NCBI RefSeq assembly: GCF_041521385.1
Contig: NZ_CP168006.1
Coordinates: 1,250,769-1,314,768 of the forward strand
Direction of reading: 5' to 3'
Length of the DNA stretch: 64,000 nucleotides
Source: Alcaligenes faecalis
Lineage (GTDB): Bacteria; Pseudomonadota; Gammaproteobacteria; Burkholderiales; Burkholderiaceae_B
In this document: one piece after another, positions 9,504 through 18,422 of the stretch
Position numbering within the stretch: position 1 is the first letter of the stretch
Layout of the letters: each line of letters opens with the position of its first letter
Program-made: the position numbers and the translations under genes
The notes under the pieces: model-generated
Seen by the model: only the letters and a program-made list of their open reading frames with translations
Told to the model about the DNA's origin: nothing
The model's database searches: none

Positions 9504-10532
9504 ATGACAACATTCAGCAACATCGCAAACACCGCACAGTCCCCTTCGATCCGCCGCCCCTGGAGACGTTTTGCCCAAACCCTGTTGGGCGCCGTTCTAG
9601 CGGTCAGCAGCGTGGCTGCCCATGCCAGCGAGTGGCCTGATCGCTCCATTCGCCTGATCGTGCCCTTCCCGACCGGCGGCGCGACCGACGTCATCAGCCG
9701 ACTGATTGCCGAAAGCGCCGCCAAGGCGATGAACGCCAACATTGTCGTGGACAACCGCACAGGCGCAGGCGGCACCATTGGCTCAGCCGAAGTAGCCCGC
9801 AGCAAACCCGATGGCTACACGCTTTTGTTCACCACCAGCAGCACTCACGCCATTGCACCGCATCTGTACAAGTCCCTCCCCTACGATGCAGAAAAAGACT
9901 TCACCCCCATCGCTCATTTGGGCGATGCCGCCAGCGTCTTATTGGTGAACCCGTCCGTACCCGCCCACACCTTGCCGGAACTGATTGAGTACACCCGCGC
10001 CCATCCCAATGAGCTGAACTACGCCAGCAGCGGCAATGGCACCATCGTGCACCTGGGCACCGAGGCCTTTTTGAATCAGGCCAATATCGTCATGTCGCAT
10101 GTTCCGTACCGGGGAACTGGTCAGGCCATTAACGATATGCTGGGCGGCTCCATCCATGTTTTACTGGACGCCATCCCCACCGGAATGCCGTATGTGAACA
10201 GCGGCCAATTGCGTGCTCTGGCGGTGACAGGCCCACAGCGTTCGCCGCTGGCCCCGAACTTGCCCACCTTTCAGGAGTCTGGCTTGCCGGGCTATGAGTC
10301 AGTTACCTGGTTTGGTCTGTATGCGCCCGCCGGCCTGCCCGATGATATCCGTGACAAAGCTTATGAGGCATTCACCCATGCCGCTCAGGACCCCAGCGTA
10401 CGCTCACGCCTGCAAACCTTGGGCGTGGATCTGCCCCGCAGCACCAGTCGAGAAGCGTTTATCTCTCTGGTCCGCGAGGACAGCGCACGTTGGCACAGCC
10501 TGATCCAACTGACTGGAATACAGATTCAATGA
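9504..10532 (+). CDS. Bug-family tripartite tricarboxylate transporter substrate-binding protein
   Basis: A 342-residue periplasmic binding protein. An arginine-bearing signal peptide ends near AAHASEW (about residue 40). The mature part shows Bug-family marks: RLIVPFPTGGATDVISRL, NRTGAGGTIGSAEVARSKPDGYTLL and PYRGTGQAINDMLGG. Bug proteins bind carboxylates or amino acids with high affinity; no membrane TctA/TctB partner is nearby, as is common for these expanded families. The ATG at 9504 with AGGAG is preferred over an upstream start at 9447. It overlaps the next gene by ATGA, so the ligand may be related to gamma-glutamyl compounds (inference). Confidence 0.9.
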   Translation: MTTFSNIANTAQSPSIRRPWRRFAQTLLGAVLAVSSVAAHASEWPDRSIRLIVPFPTGGATDVISRLIAESAAKAMNANIVVDNRTGAGGTIGSAEVARSKPDGYTLLFTTSSTHAIAPHLYKSLPYDAEKDFTPIAHLGDAASVLLVNPSVPAHTLPELIEYTRAHPNELNYASSGNGTIVHLGTEAFLNQANIVMSHVPYRGTGQAINDMLGGSIHVLLDAIPTGMPYVNSGQLRALAVTGPQRSPLAPNLPTFQESGLPGYESVTWFGLYAPAGLPDDIRDKAYEAFTHAAQDPSVRSRLQTLGVDLPRSTSREAFISLVREDSARWHSLIQLTGIQIQ

Positions 10533-12136
10533 ACAAGACTGACAACTGTATGGACTGGAACAACCCCTACCCATCCGCCCGCTCTGCGGTGCTTGGCCAA
10601 AACATGGTCAGCACCTCCCACCCTTTAGCCGCGCAAGCGGGCCTGCGCATCTTGCAAGCGGGTGGCAATGCCGTCGATGCGGCCCTGGCGGCCGCTATTA
10701 CCCTTACCGTGGTCGAACCCACGGGTTGCGGCATAGGCAGTGACGCCTTTGCCATCGTCTGGGACGGCAAAGAACTGCATGGCCTGAACGCCTCCGGTCG
10801 TTCGCCTCGTGCCTGGTCGCCCGACCGTTTCAAAGGTCATGCAGCCATGCCCGACAAGGGTTGGGAAAGCGTGTCCGTTCCCGGTGCGGTCTCTGCCTGG
10901 GCCGAACTGTCCAGCAAGCTGGGCCGTCTGAGTCTGGAACAGGTGGCTGCCCCCGCAATCCATTACGCCCGCGAGGGTTTCCCGGTCTCGCCCGTGATCG
11001 CGCGCTTATGGGAACTGGGTCGTCAACGCCTGGGCGATCAGCCCGGTTTTGCCGAAGCCTTTTTACGTGATGGCAAAGCCCCTGTCGCTGGCCAGTGGTA
11101 TCAGAACCAGGACCAGGCCAACACACTGGAACGCATCGCCGCCACCCAGGGTCAGGACTTCTATACCGGCGAGCTGGCCAAACGCATTGCCGACTTCTCC
11201 CGCCAGCATGGCGGTGCCATGGACGAGCAGGATCTGGCCGAGCACCGCACGAACTGGTGCGGCACCATCAGCCATCCTTTTGCGCAATCGGTCATTCATG
11301 AAATCCCCCCGAATGGTCAGGGTCTGGCCGCCTTGATGGCACTGGGCATCATGGAGCAGGCCGGTGTGGGTCAGCAACCGCTGGATCACATCGATACCGT
11401 GCATTTGAGCATTGAAGCCATGAAGCTGGCTTTTGCCGATTTGTACGAGCACCACGCCGATCTGGAGCACATGATTCACCAGCCCGAGCATCTGCTGGAC
11501 CCGGCCTATCTGCGCGAGCGCGCTGCCCTGATTCAGATGGACAAGGCAGGGGACCCCAAACATGGCCTGCCCGGCCCCTCCGGCACGGTCTATGTCACCG
11601 CCGCCGATGCCAGCGGCATGATGGTGTCCCTGATCCAGTCCAACTACATGGGTTTTGGCTCCGGCGTGGTCGTCCCCGGCACCGGCATCAGCCTGCAGAA
11701 CCGAGGGCATGGCTTTACCCTGCGCCCCGGCCATGTGAATGAAGTGGCCGGTGGCAAGCGCCCCTCGCACACCATCATTCCGGCCTTTGCCATGAATGCC
11801 GATGGCACGCCGCAAATGTCGTTTGGTGTGATGGGTGGCCCCTTCCAGTCGCAAGGCCATATGCAAATGGCGCTGCGTGTGCTGCTGTACGGCCAAAACC
11901 CGCAAGCCGCCGCCGATGCCCCACGCTGGCGCGTGACGGGTGGCCGTGGGGTGGCAGTAGAACCCACTTTCGATCCGGCGCTGGTTCAGGCCTTGCGCGA
12001 GCGCGGTCATGAAGTCGTCGTTGAACCCGGCAGCGGTGTGTTCGCCTTTGGCGGTGCACAACTGATTCTGCGTCAGGGCAATCATTACGTGGGCGGCTCC
12101 GACCCACGTAAAGATGGTCAGGTGGTGGCTTACTAA
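10529..12136 (+). CDS. Gamma-glutamyltransferase family protein (no signal peptide)
   Basis: A 535-residue N-terminal-nucleophile hydrolase of the gamma-glutamyltransferase family, which hydrolyses or transfers gamma-glutamyl groups after self-cleavage into two subunits. The large-subunit motif GGNAVDAALAAAITLTVVEPTGCGIG is clear in two parts. The likely processing and nucleophile threonine is Thr353 in GTVYVTAAD, where the usual TTH signature is relaxed. KRPSHTIIPAF follows. No signal sequence is visible, unlike classical periplasmic GGT, so a cytoplasmic YwrD-like role is likely. Its ATG overlaps the Bug stop codon. Confidence 0.87.
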   Translation: MNKTDNCMDWNNPYPSARSAVLGQNMVSTSHPLAAQAGLRILQAGGNAVDAALAAAITLTVVEPTGCGIGSDAFAIVWDGKELHGLNASGRSPRAWSPDRFKGHAAMPDKGWESVSVPGAVSAWAELSSKLGRLSLEQVAAPAIHYAREGFPVSPVIARLWELGRQRLGDQPGFAEAFLRDGKAPVAGQWYQNQDQANTLERIAATQGQDFYTGELAKRIADFSRQHGGAMDEQDLAEHRTNWCGTISHPFAQSVIHEIPPNGQGLAALMALGIMEQAGVGQQPLDHIDTVHLSIEAMKLAFADLYEHHADLEHMIHQPEHLLDPAYLRERAALIQMDKAGDPKHGLPGPSGTVYVTAADASGMMVSLIQSNYMGFGSGVVVPGTGISLQNRGHGFTLRPGHVNEVAGGKRPSHTIIPAFAMNADGTPQMSFGVMGGPFQSQGHMQMALRVLLYGQNPQAAADAPRWRVTGGRGVAVEPTFDPALVQALRERGHEVVVEPGSGVFAFGGAQLILRQGNHYVGGSDPRKDGQVVAY

Positions 12137-12256
12137 GCCTGCTCGCTGTCCAAACGTACGCCGTGGTCAATATCTGACACTTTCCATACACAAAGACTGT
12201 GTTTTTATCAGGTTTTCTTCAGCCAGACAGAATGACTGCTGTACCATCAAAAATTG

Positions 12257-12285
12257 CCGCTTCATACCCCGGAAGCGGTTTTCTA
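12257..12285 (+). terminator. Terminator downstream of the GGT-like gene
   Basis: CCGCTTC (12257-12263) pairs with GAAGCGG (12272-12278), followed by TTTTC. It lies in the 200-base gap before the ABC exporter gene. Confidence 0.6.
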
Positions 12286-12336
12286 TTTGTCTAAACGGCC
12301 CTGTCATCCTTGGGGCCGTCCGCTGGAGCCCATTCG

Positions 12337-14181
12337 GTGCTGTCATTCTTTGAACGTCGGTTAAATCCCTATCCCGAACAACACGTCGCCCCTCCTCCCA
12401 AAGGATTTTTCCCCTTCATCTGGGCCTGCACAAAAAATTCACGTGGCTGGATTGGCCTGATGACCGTGACCTCGATTGGCCTGTCGGCCTACGAGGCCAT
12501 GCTGTTTGCCCTGCTCAGCTATATCGTGGACTGGCTGCCCTCGATTGAACCTGCTCTGTTCTGGAGCCAGCAGGGTGGCACGCTCCTGACTATTGCCGCT
12601 GTTCTGCTGGGCAGCGTGGTCCTGATCAGCCTGCATACGCTGGTCATGCACCAGGTGCTGGCCATCAACTTCCCCATGCGCCTGCGCTGGCTATTCCACA
12701 AACTGATGCTGAACCAGAGCATGTCCTTTTATGCGGACGAGTTCGCCGGTCGCATCACCACCAAGATCATGCAAACCGCTCTGGCGGTACGCGAAACCCT
12801 GTTCATGGCCGTGGAAGTGGTTGTGGGCATGAGCGCCTACCTGATCGGTATCCTGATTCTGGCCGGCAGCTTTGACCGCCTGCTGATCCTGCCCTTCCTG
12901 TTCTGGCTGGTGGGCTATGCATTGGCCTGTCTGTACTTTGTGCCCCGTCTGGGCAAAGTCGGCGCTGAACAGGCCGATGCTCGCGCCTTGATGACGGGCC
13001 GCATTACCGACGCCTACACCAATATCAACACGGTCAAGCTATTTGCCCACACACGCCGTGAGGCAGACCATGCCAAGAACGCCATGCGCCGCTTTCAGGA
13101 AACAGGCCATGCCCAAATGCGCCTGATCAGCCTGTTTGAAGTGGCCAACCATGTGCTGGCCACCCTCTTGCTGATCAGTTCGGCAGGCCTGGCCTTGTAC
13201 CTGTGGTCGATTGATCAATCCACCGCCGGTGTGGTGGCGGCTGTCATTGCCATGGCATTGCGTCTGTCCGGCCATTCCCATTGGCTGATGTGGGAGCTGA
13301 CCAACCTGTTCGAGAACGTGGGCACGATTCAGGACGGCATCAACACCTTGACGCAAAAACCCACTGTAGTGGATGCGCCCGATGCCAACACCCTGCACAT
13401 CGAGCAAGGCCGTATCGAGTTCCAGGACGTCAGCTTTGCTTACCGCGATAAAAGCCGTCAGGTTATCGACAAGCTCAATCTGGTGATCAAGCCGGGCGAG
13501 CGTGTTGGCCTGATTGGCCGTTCAGGCGCGGGCAAATCCACGCTGGTCAATCTGCTGCTGCGTTTCCACGATGTCGATAGCGGCACCATCCGCATTGATG
13601 GCCAGGACATTGCCCATGTCACGCAAGACAGTTTGCGTGCTGCCATTGGCATGGTGACGCAGGATACGTCCTTGCTGCACCGCTCCATGCGCGACAACAT
13701 TCTGTATGGCCGCCCCGATGCCAACGACGAGTTGCTGCATATGGCGGTAGAGCGTGCCGCCGCTGCCGACTTCATTCCGCAATTGCACGACCGCCAGGGC
13801 CGTGAAGGTCTGGATGCCCATGTGGGCGAACGCGGCGTGAAACTGTCCGGCGGTCAACGGCAGCGTGTGGCCATTGCCCGCGTCATGCTCAAAGATGCTC
13901 CCATCCTGTTACTGGATGAAGCCACCAGTGCCCTGGACTCCGAAGTGGAAGCGGCCATTCAGGAAAGCCTCAATACGCTGATGCAGGGCAAGACGGTGAT
14001 TGCCATTGCCCACCGCCTGTCCACCATTGCCGCACTGGACCGCTTGATTGTGCTGGATCAGGGCCGCATCATCGAGCAAGGTAGCCACCAGGACTTGCTG
14101 CAAAAAGGGGGCTTATATGCTCGTTTGTGGGCCCATCAAAGTGGCGGATTCCTGGGAGAGACCGGCAAACAAGATGTCTGA
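12337..14181 (+). CDS. ABC transporter, fused permease and ATP-binding protein
   Basis: A 614-residue half-transporter of the exporter type. The N-terminal part contains about six membrane helices (residues about 30-320). The C-terminal ATPase has Walker A GRSGAGKST, Q-loop GMVTQDTSLLHRS, signature LSGGQRQRVAIAR and Walker B ILLLDEATSALD. Such proteins act as homo- or heterodimers in the inner membrane; the cargo cannot be predicted. GTG at 12337 with GGAG nine bases upstream is preferred to a TTG at 12310. It is a single-gene unit between two terminators. Confidence 0.88.
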   Translation: MLSFFERRLNPYPEQHVAPPPKGFFPFIWACTKNSRGWIGLMTVTSIGLSAYEAMLFALLSYIVDWLPSIEPALFWSQQGGTLLTIAAVLLGSVVLISLHTLVMHQVLAINFPMRLRWLFHKLMLNQSMSFYADEFAGRITTKIMQTALAVRETLFMAVEVVVGMSAYLIGILILAGSFDRLLILPFLFWLVGYALACLYFVPRLGKVGAEQADARALMTGRITDAYTNINTVKLFAHTRREADHAKNAMRRFQETGHAQMRLISLFEVANHVLATLLLISSAGLALYLWSIDQSTAGVVAAVIAMALRLSGHSHWLMWELTNLFENVGTIQDGINTLTQKPTVVDAPDANTLHIEQGRIEFQDVSFAYRDKSRQVIDKLNLVIKPGERVGLIGRSGAGKSTLVNLLLRFHDVDSGTIRIDGQDIAHVTQDSLRAAIGMVTQDTSLLHRSMRDNILYGRPDANDELLHMAVERAAAADFIPQLHDRQGREGLDAHVGERGVKLSGGQRQRVAIARVMLKDAPILLLDEATSALDSEVEAAIQESLNTLMQGKTVIAIAHRLSTIAALDRLIVLDQGRIIEQGSHQDLLQKGGLYARLWAHQSGGFLGETGKQDV

Positions 14182-14249
14182 ACCAGTGTCACTTGCTTGC
14201 AAAAAAAACTGACGTTACGCTGTTGTCCCATTAGAATCTCGAAAGATCA

Positions 14250-14281
14250 AACTTCGCCGTGCTTGCGGCGAAGTTTTTTTT
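14250..14281 (+). terminator. Strong terminator between the ABC exporter and nagB
   Basis: A perfect 10-bp stem (14250-14259 with 14266-14275) with a 6-base loop runs into eight T residues. It lies 33 bases before the nagB start codon, so it either ends the exporter transcript or works as an attenuator within a nagB leader. Confidence 0.85.
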
Positions 14282-14313
14282 CAACTTATTCAGCCCATAC
14301 GAAGAAAAAAAAT

Positions 14314-15078
14314 ATGTTTTTAGTCTTCCCCGATTCCGCCGCCATTGCGACACACCTGAGCACCCGTCTTCAAGACATTATTCGTCAGAACCCACAAGCG
14401 ACTCTGGGTCTGGCAACGGGGGGGACCATGGAACCCATTTACGCCCGTTTCGTGCAGGACGTACGTGCCAATGGACTGGATGTGTCCAGGATCAATAGCT
14501 TCAATCTGGATGAATATGTGGGTCTGGCGGCAGAGCACGAGCAAAGCTACGCGTGCTACATGCGCCAGCACCTGTTCAGCCAATTGCCCTTTGATACTGC
14601 ACGCCTGCATCTGCCCAATGGCCTGAGCACAGAGCTGGAGCAGCACTGTCAGGACTATTCCGCCGCGATTGCCGCCAGCGGCGGTGTCGCCTTGCAACTA
14701 CTGGGCGTCGGCACCAACGGACACATTGGCTTTAACGAACCGGGCACGCCTTTTGACAGCCGCACCCATGTGGTGGCCCTGTCCGAGCGCACCCGTATCG
14801 ACAACAGTCGCTTTTTTGACTCCATGGACCAAGTGCCTACCTCGGCCATCACCATGGGGATTGCCGATATTCTGAGCGCCCATGAAATTGCCCTGGTAGT
14901 GACGGGTGAGCACAAGGCTCGCACCATGCTCAATTATCAGGAAGGTGGTGTCACGCCCGAGCTGCCTTTCACGGCCTTGAAGCAGCACGCCAACGCCCAC
15001 ATCCTGCTGGACGAGGCGGCTGCCAGCTTGCTAGACCCCAGCCTGTGCCACCGTCCCCTGATCAGCCAGGCCGCCTGA
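14314..15078 (+). CDS. nagB: Glucosamine-6-phosphate deaminase
   Basis: A 254-residue enzyme converting glucosamine-6-phosphate to fructose-6-phosphate and ammonia, feeding amino sugars into glycolysis. Family motifs: LGLATGGTMEPIY (phosphate loop), FNLDEYVGL (catalytic aspartate region), GVGTNGHIGFNEPGTPF (catalytic histidine) and ALVVTGEHKA. The ATG at 14314 matches the usual N-terminus; an upstream in-frame start would read through the terminator. No nagA or nagK gene is adjacent, so the pathway is either split or the gene works alone. Its last 48 bases overlap the tail of the convergent outer membrane factor gene. Confidence 0.92.
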   Translation: MFLVFPDSAAIATHLSTRLQDIIRQNPQATLGLATGGTMEPIYARFVQDVRANGLDVSRINSFNLDEYVGLAAEHEQSYACYMRQHLFSQLPFDTARLHLPNGLSTELEQHCQDYSAAIAASGGVALQLLGVGTNGHIGFNEPGTPFDSRTHVVALSERTRIDNSRFFDSMDQVPTSAITMGIADILSAHEIALVVTGEHKARTMLNYQEGGVTPELPFTALKQHANAHILLDEAAASLLDPSLCHRPLISQAA

Positions 15079-16461
15079 GCCAGCTTGCCAGCCCCCGCCC
15101 AGCGCCCTGAAAAGCGCCGCGCGGGACTGCAGACGCGACTGCATCAAACTGACGCGCACATCCTGGGCGGCGTACAAGGTACGCTGCGCATCCAGTAAAG
15201 ACAGCAAGGTTTCCGAGCCGGAGCGATAACGTGCTTCGGCCAGTTGAAACGCCAGTCTGGCTTGCTCCCACTCCCGTTCCATGGCCTGCGCCTGAGCATC
15301 CAGGCTATGCAGTTGTGCCAGCACGCCTTCCACATCCATATAGGCCTGCACAATGGTCTGGCGATACTGCACCAGCCATTCCTGTAAACGGGCGTCGCTT
15401 AAATCCTTGCCCGCCTGCAGACGACCGGCATTGAAGATAGGGGCCACCAGCCCACTGATCAGGCTATAGACCGGATGGCGCAAACTTTCTTCCCAATGAT
15501 TCCCCGATGCCCCTGCTCGCGCGCCCAAGGTCAGGCTGGGATACATGGCAGCGCGCGCCACCTGCACATCGGCATGAGCCGCTGACAATTGGGCCTCGAT
15601 GCGCGCAATATCAGGGCGTTGCGACAAGAGCTGTGCAGGCAGACCCGCGTCCAGCTCTGGCACCTGCAAGTCCGCAATATCCTCCTGTGGTTCGGGCATG
15701 ATTTCAGTACGGCCCAACAGGGTCGCCAACTCCACCCGCGTGCGAATGGCCTGTTCCTCAATCACGAACAATTTGCGCTGTTGCGACGCCAGCAATTGAC
15801 GTTGCTGCGCCAGCTCCAACGGCGAAGCCGCCCCCGCTTGCAGGCGTGCTTCCAGCAAGCTCAACAAGCGTTGCGCAACGGCCAGGTTTTGACGAGCAAT
15901 GGCGACACGCTGCTTATCGCCCAAGGCTTGCAAACTTAAATGCACCACCTGCGCCTGTACGCTGACACGCAACACATCCAGCTCATAATTCGCCGCCTGG
16001 GCCAGGAACACGGCACTATCAGCCAGAGCACGATTACGCCCCCACACATCCAGTTCGTAGCTCATGAACACACCGGCCACATATTGCGAGCGGGGGTCAC
16101 CATGTGACGAAGAAAACGGTGCATCCCTTTGCACAGAAACATTGCCCTGCAATTCCGGCAGTAAACTGGCTCCGGCAATGCGTGCCTGGGCCTGCGCTTG
16201 CAAGATCCGGGCCTGGGCCTGACGCAGCACCGCCACATCCTTCACGGCTTCCTGCATCAGGCTGTTCAAGGCGGGGCTGTTATAGGCACGCCACCACTGC
16301 GGCTCCACCTGAGCCTGTACAGGGCTGGGTGTGGCCTTGGCTCGCTGTTGATACGCCTGGGGCAGCGTCGGCGGGGTCTTGTCCAGATCCGAAGACAAGG
16401 AGCTGCACGCCTGCAGCAAAAGCGTGCTCATGATCCCTGCAATCCATCGGTAATGGGCCAT
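15031..16461 (-). CDS. Outer membrane factor lipoprotein of the MacAB efflux system (NodT/TolC-like)
   Basis: A 476-residue efflux outer-membrane channel subunit. The N-terminus has a lipoprotein signal ending in the lipobox LLQAC (Cys19). Two repeats of long alpha-helical segments typical of the OEP family follow (for example LPAQLLSQRPDIARIEAQLSA and its second copy). Trimers form a channel across the outer membrane and periplasm. It is the last gene of a macA-macB-omf operon, 2 bases after macB, and therefore the likely exit duct. The stop lies inside the nagB coding region on the opposite strand. Confidence 0.92.
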   Translation of the reverse strand: MAHYRWIAGIMSTLLLQACSSLSSDLDKTPPTLPQAYQQRAKATPSPVQAQVEPQWWRAYNSPALNSLMQEAVKDVAVLRQAQARILQAQAQARIAGASLLPELQGNVSVQRDAPFSSSHGDPRSQYVAGVFMSYELDVWGRNRALADSAVFLAQAANYELDVLRVSVQAQVVHLSLQALGDKQRVAIARQNLAVAQRLLSLLEARLQAGAASPLELAQQRQLLASQQRKLFVIEEQAIRTRVELATLLGRTEIMPEPQEDIADLQVPELDAGLPAQLLSQRPDIARIEAQLSAAHADVQVARAAMYPSLTLGARAGASGNHWEESLRHPVYSLISGLVAPIFNAGRLQAGKDLSDARLQEWLVQYRQTIVQAYMDVEGVLAQLHSLDAQAQAMEREWEQARLAFQLAEARYRSGSETLLSLLDAQRTLYAAQDVRVSLMQSRLQSRAALFRALGGGWQAGSGGLADQGTVAQAGV

Positions 16462-16463
16462 GC

Positions 16464-18422
16464 TTACTCCCCAGCCAAAGCCTGAACGGGGTCCAGTGCC
16501 GCCGCCGTACGTGCTGGCATATAGCCAAAAACCATGCCCGTCACCACAGCGCAGCCAAAGGCGCCCAAGGCCGCCCGCAAGGAAAACACCACATCTACCC
16601 CACTAAAAATCAGGCCAATACCCACAACCGCACCGGCCAGCACGCCCAGGCAACCGCCTGTAATCGTCAACAAAACTGCCTCGGTCAGAAACTGGCGCAT
16701 GATGTCGCTTTGTCGCGCGCCGGTGGCCATACGTATGCCAATTTCCCGCGTACGTTCACGCACCGTCATCAACATTACGTTCATGACCCCAATACCGCCT
16801 ACCACCAACGAGACTGCAGCGATCAGGCCCAGCATCATGCTCATAGACTGCCGTGTAGAGGCTTCGGCTTGCAAACGGGCCGCCGCGTTGCCAATGGAAA
16901 AGTCCTCGCGTCCGCCATGACGCTGAAGCAGTAACTGACGCATTGATTGCTCCGCCTCCAGCACGGTGGCGCTGTCTTGCGCCTCAACAACCACATAATC
17001 AGGTTGTGTCTGCGCTTGGTACACACGGGCACGGGCAGCAAGATAAGGAATAAAGACCATATCGTCATAGTCCTCCACCCCTGAGTCGGCCCCTCGCTCC
17101 TGCATCACGCCAATAACCTCAAAAGGCGAGTTCCCAATCAACAGTTTTTGCCCCAGGGGCACCTCCCTATCCGAAAAAAAATGCTTGGCGGCACGATGTC
17201 CCAGAACCACTAAAGGAGCCAAATCCCGATCCTCTGCATCCGTGTAATAACGGCCTTGCGCCAATGGCCAGTGATGGACATCAGGCATAGTCTCATTGGC
17301 GGCAAATACATACACCTGACGGTCCACACTGCCACGCCGTACCGTAATCGGATCACCAATAACCGGCATCACACGCCGTATTAACGGCAGCTCTGCAATC
17401 GCGTCCAGATCCTCCTGCGTCAACTCTCCTCTAGGAAACCCATTGGACGGTGAGTAACTGCCTAAATACATAATGGTGGTCCCCATCGTCCCCATCTGCT
17501 CCACCACTCGCTGACGGGCTCCCTCCCCCACCGCCAGCATGACAATGACCGAGGCCACTCCTATAATCACGCCCAGCAAGGTCAAGGCGGTACGATGCCG
17601 ATTAATAAACATGCTGCGCAAGGCACTGCGCGCCGCATCCTTGATTTCAGAGAGCCAGGGTGAACGACAGTGCTCAGGCGGCGGTAAGGGCTGCGTGGGT
17701 TTGCTCTCCAAGGCCGTTTCAGGACGACTATCCGAGAGAATGCAGCCGTCACGAATTTCAATGATCCGGTCTGCCATCGCCGCGACTTCATGGTCGTGCG
17801 TAATCAGAATAATGGTGTGTCCGGAGTCCGAGAGCTTGCGCAGCAAGGTCATCACTTCTGCGCCACTGCGCGAGTCCAATGCCCCCGTGGGTTCGTCAGC
17901 CAGAATGACACGCCCACCGTTCATCAAGGCACGGGCAATGGACACGCGCTGCTGCTGGCCGCCGGACAACTGATTGGGCCGGTTGTCCAGCTTGTCCGCC
18001 AGCCCCAGGCTGCTGAGCAATTCCGCAGCCCGTGCCGCACGCGCGTCCTCATCCATTCCCGCGTAAATGGCAGGCATCTGGACATTTTCACTGGCCGTTT
18101 CGGTAGGAATCAGGTGATAGCCCTGAAACACAAAACCAAAGGTTTCCCGACGCAAAGCGGCCAGTTCGTCCGGGTTTAACTGCGCGACATCCCGGCCCTG
18201 GAACCAGTAAGTACCGCTGCTGGGCCTATCCAGACACCCGAGCAGGTTCATCAGCGTCGACTTACCCGATCCCGAAGCGCCCACAATGGCCACAAACTCG
18301 CCCGGCTCAATACTCAAGCTGACATCGAACAAGACCTGCACCGCAGGCTTGGTACTGGGCGGGCCACCGTAGATACGGTTAATGCCCCGCAGCTCAATCA
18401 AAGCAGGTGCAGCCCCTACCAT
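16464..18422 (-). CDS. macB: MacB-type ABC exporter, ATP-binding and permease protein
   Basis: A 652-residue fusion of an N-terminal ATPase and a four-helix MacB permease. Walker A is GASGSGKST, the signature LSGGQQQRVSIARAL and Walker B VILADEPTGALDS. One membrane helix (ALTLLGVIIGVASVIVMLAVG) precedes a large periplasmic domain, and three more helices lie at the C-terminus. MacB uses ATP to drive export of macrolides, toxins or other periplasmic substrates through an adaptor and an outer membrane channel. ATG at 18422 overlaps the macA stop (ATGGTAG); a GTG at 18431 is an alternative start. Confidence 0.94.
   Translation of the reverse strand: MVGAAPALIELRGINRIYGGPPSTKPAVQVLFDVSLSIEPGEFVAIVGASGSGKSTLMNLLGCLDRPSSGTYWFQGRDVAQLNPDELAALRRETFGFVFQGYHLIPTETASENVQMPAIYAGMDEDARAARAAELLSSLGLADKLDNRPNQLSGGQQQRVSIARALMNGGRVILADEPTGALDSRSGAEVMTLLRKLSDSGHTIILITHDHEVAAMADRIIEIRDGCILSDSRPETALESKPTQPLPPPEHCRSPWLSEIKDAARSALRSMFINRHRTALTLLGVIIGVASVIVMLAVGEGARQRVVEQMGTMGTTIMYLGSYSPSNGFPRGELTQEDLDAIAELPLIRRVMPVIGDPITVRRGSVDRQVYVFAANETMPDVHHWPLAQGRYYTDAEDRDLAPLVVLGHRAAKHFFSDREVPLGQKLLIGNSPFEVIGVMQERGADSGVEDYDDMVFIPYLAARARVYQAQTQPDYVVVEAQDSATVLEAEQSMRQLLLQRHGGREDFSIGNAAARLQAEASTRQSMSMMLGLIAAVSLVVGGIGVMNVMLMTVRERTREIGIRMATGARQSDIMRQFLTEAVLLTITGGCLGVLAGAVVGIGLIFSGVDVVFSLRAALGAFGCAVVTGMVFGYMPARTAAALDPVQALAGE

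Noticed and set aside
11063..12085. 340-residue open frame on the minus strand
   Set aside because: It is the shadow of the gamma-glutamyltransferase-like gene and has no recognisable domains.
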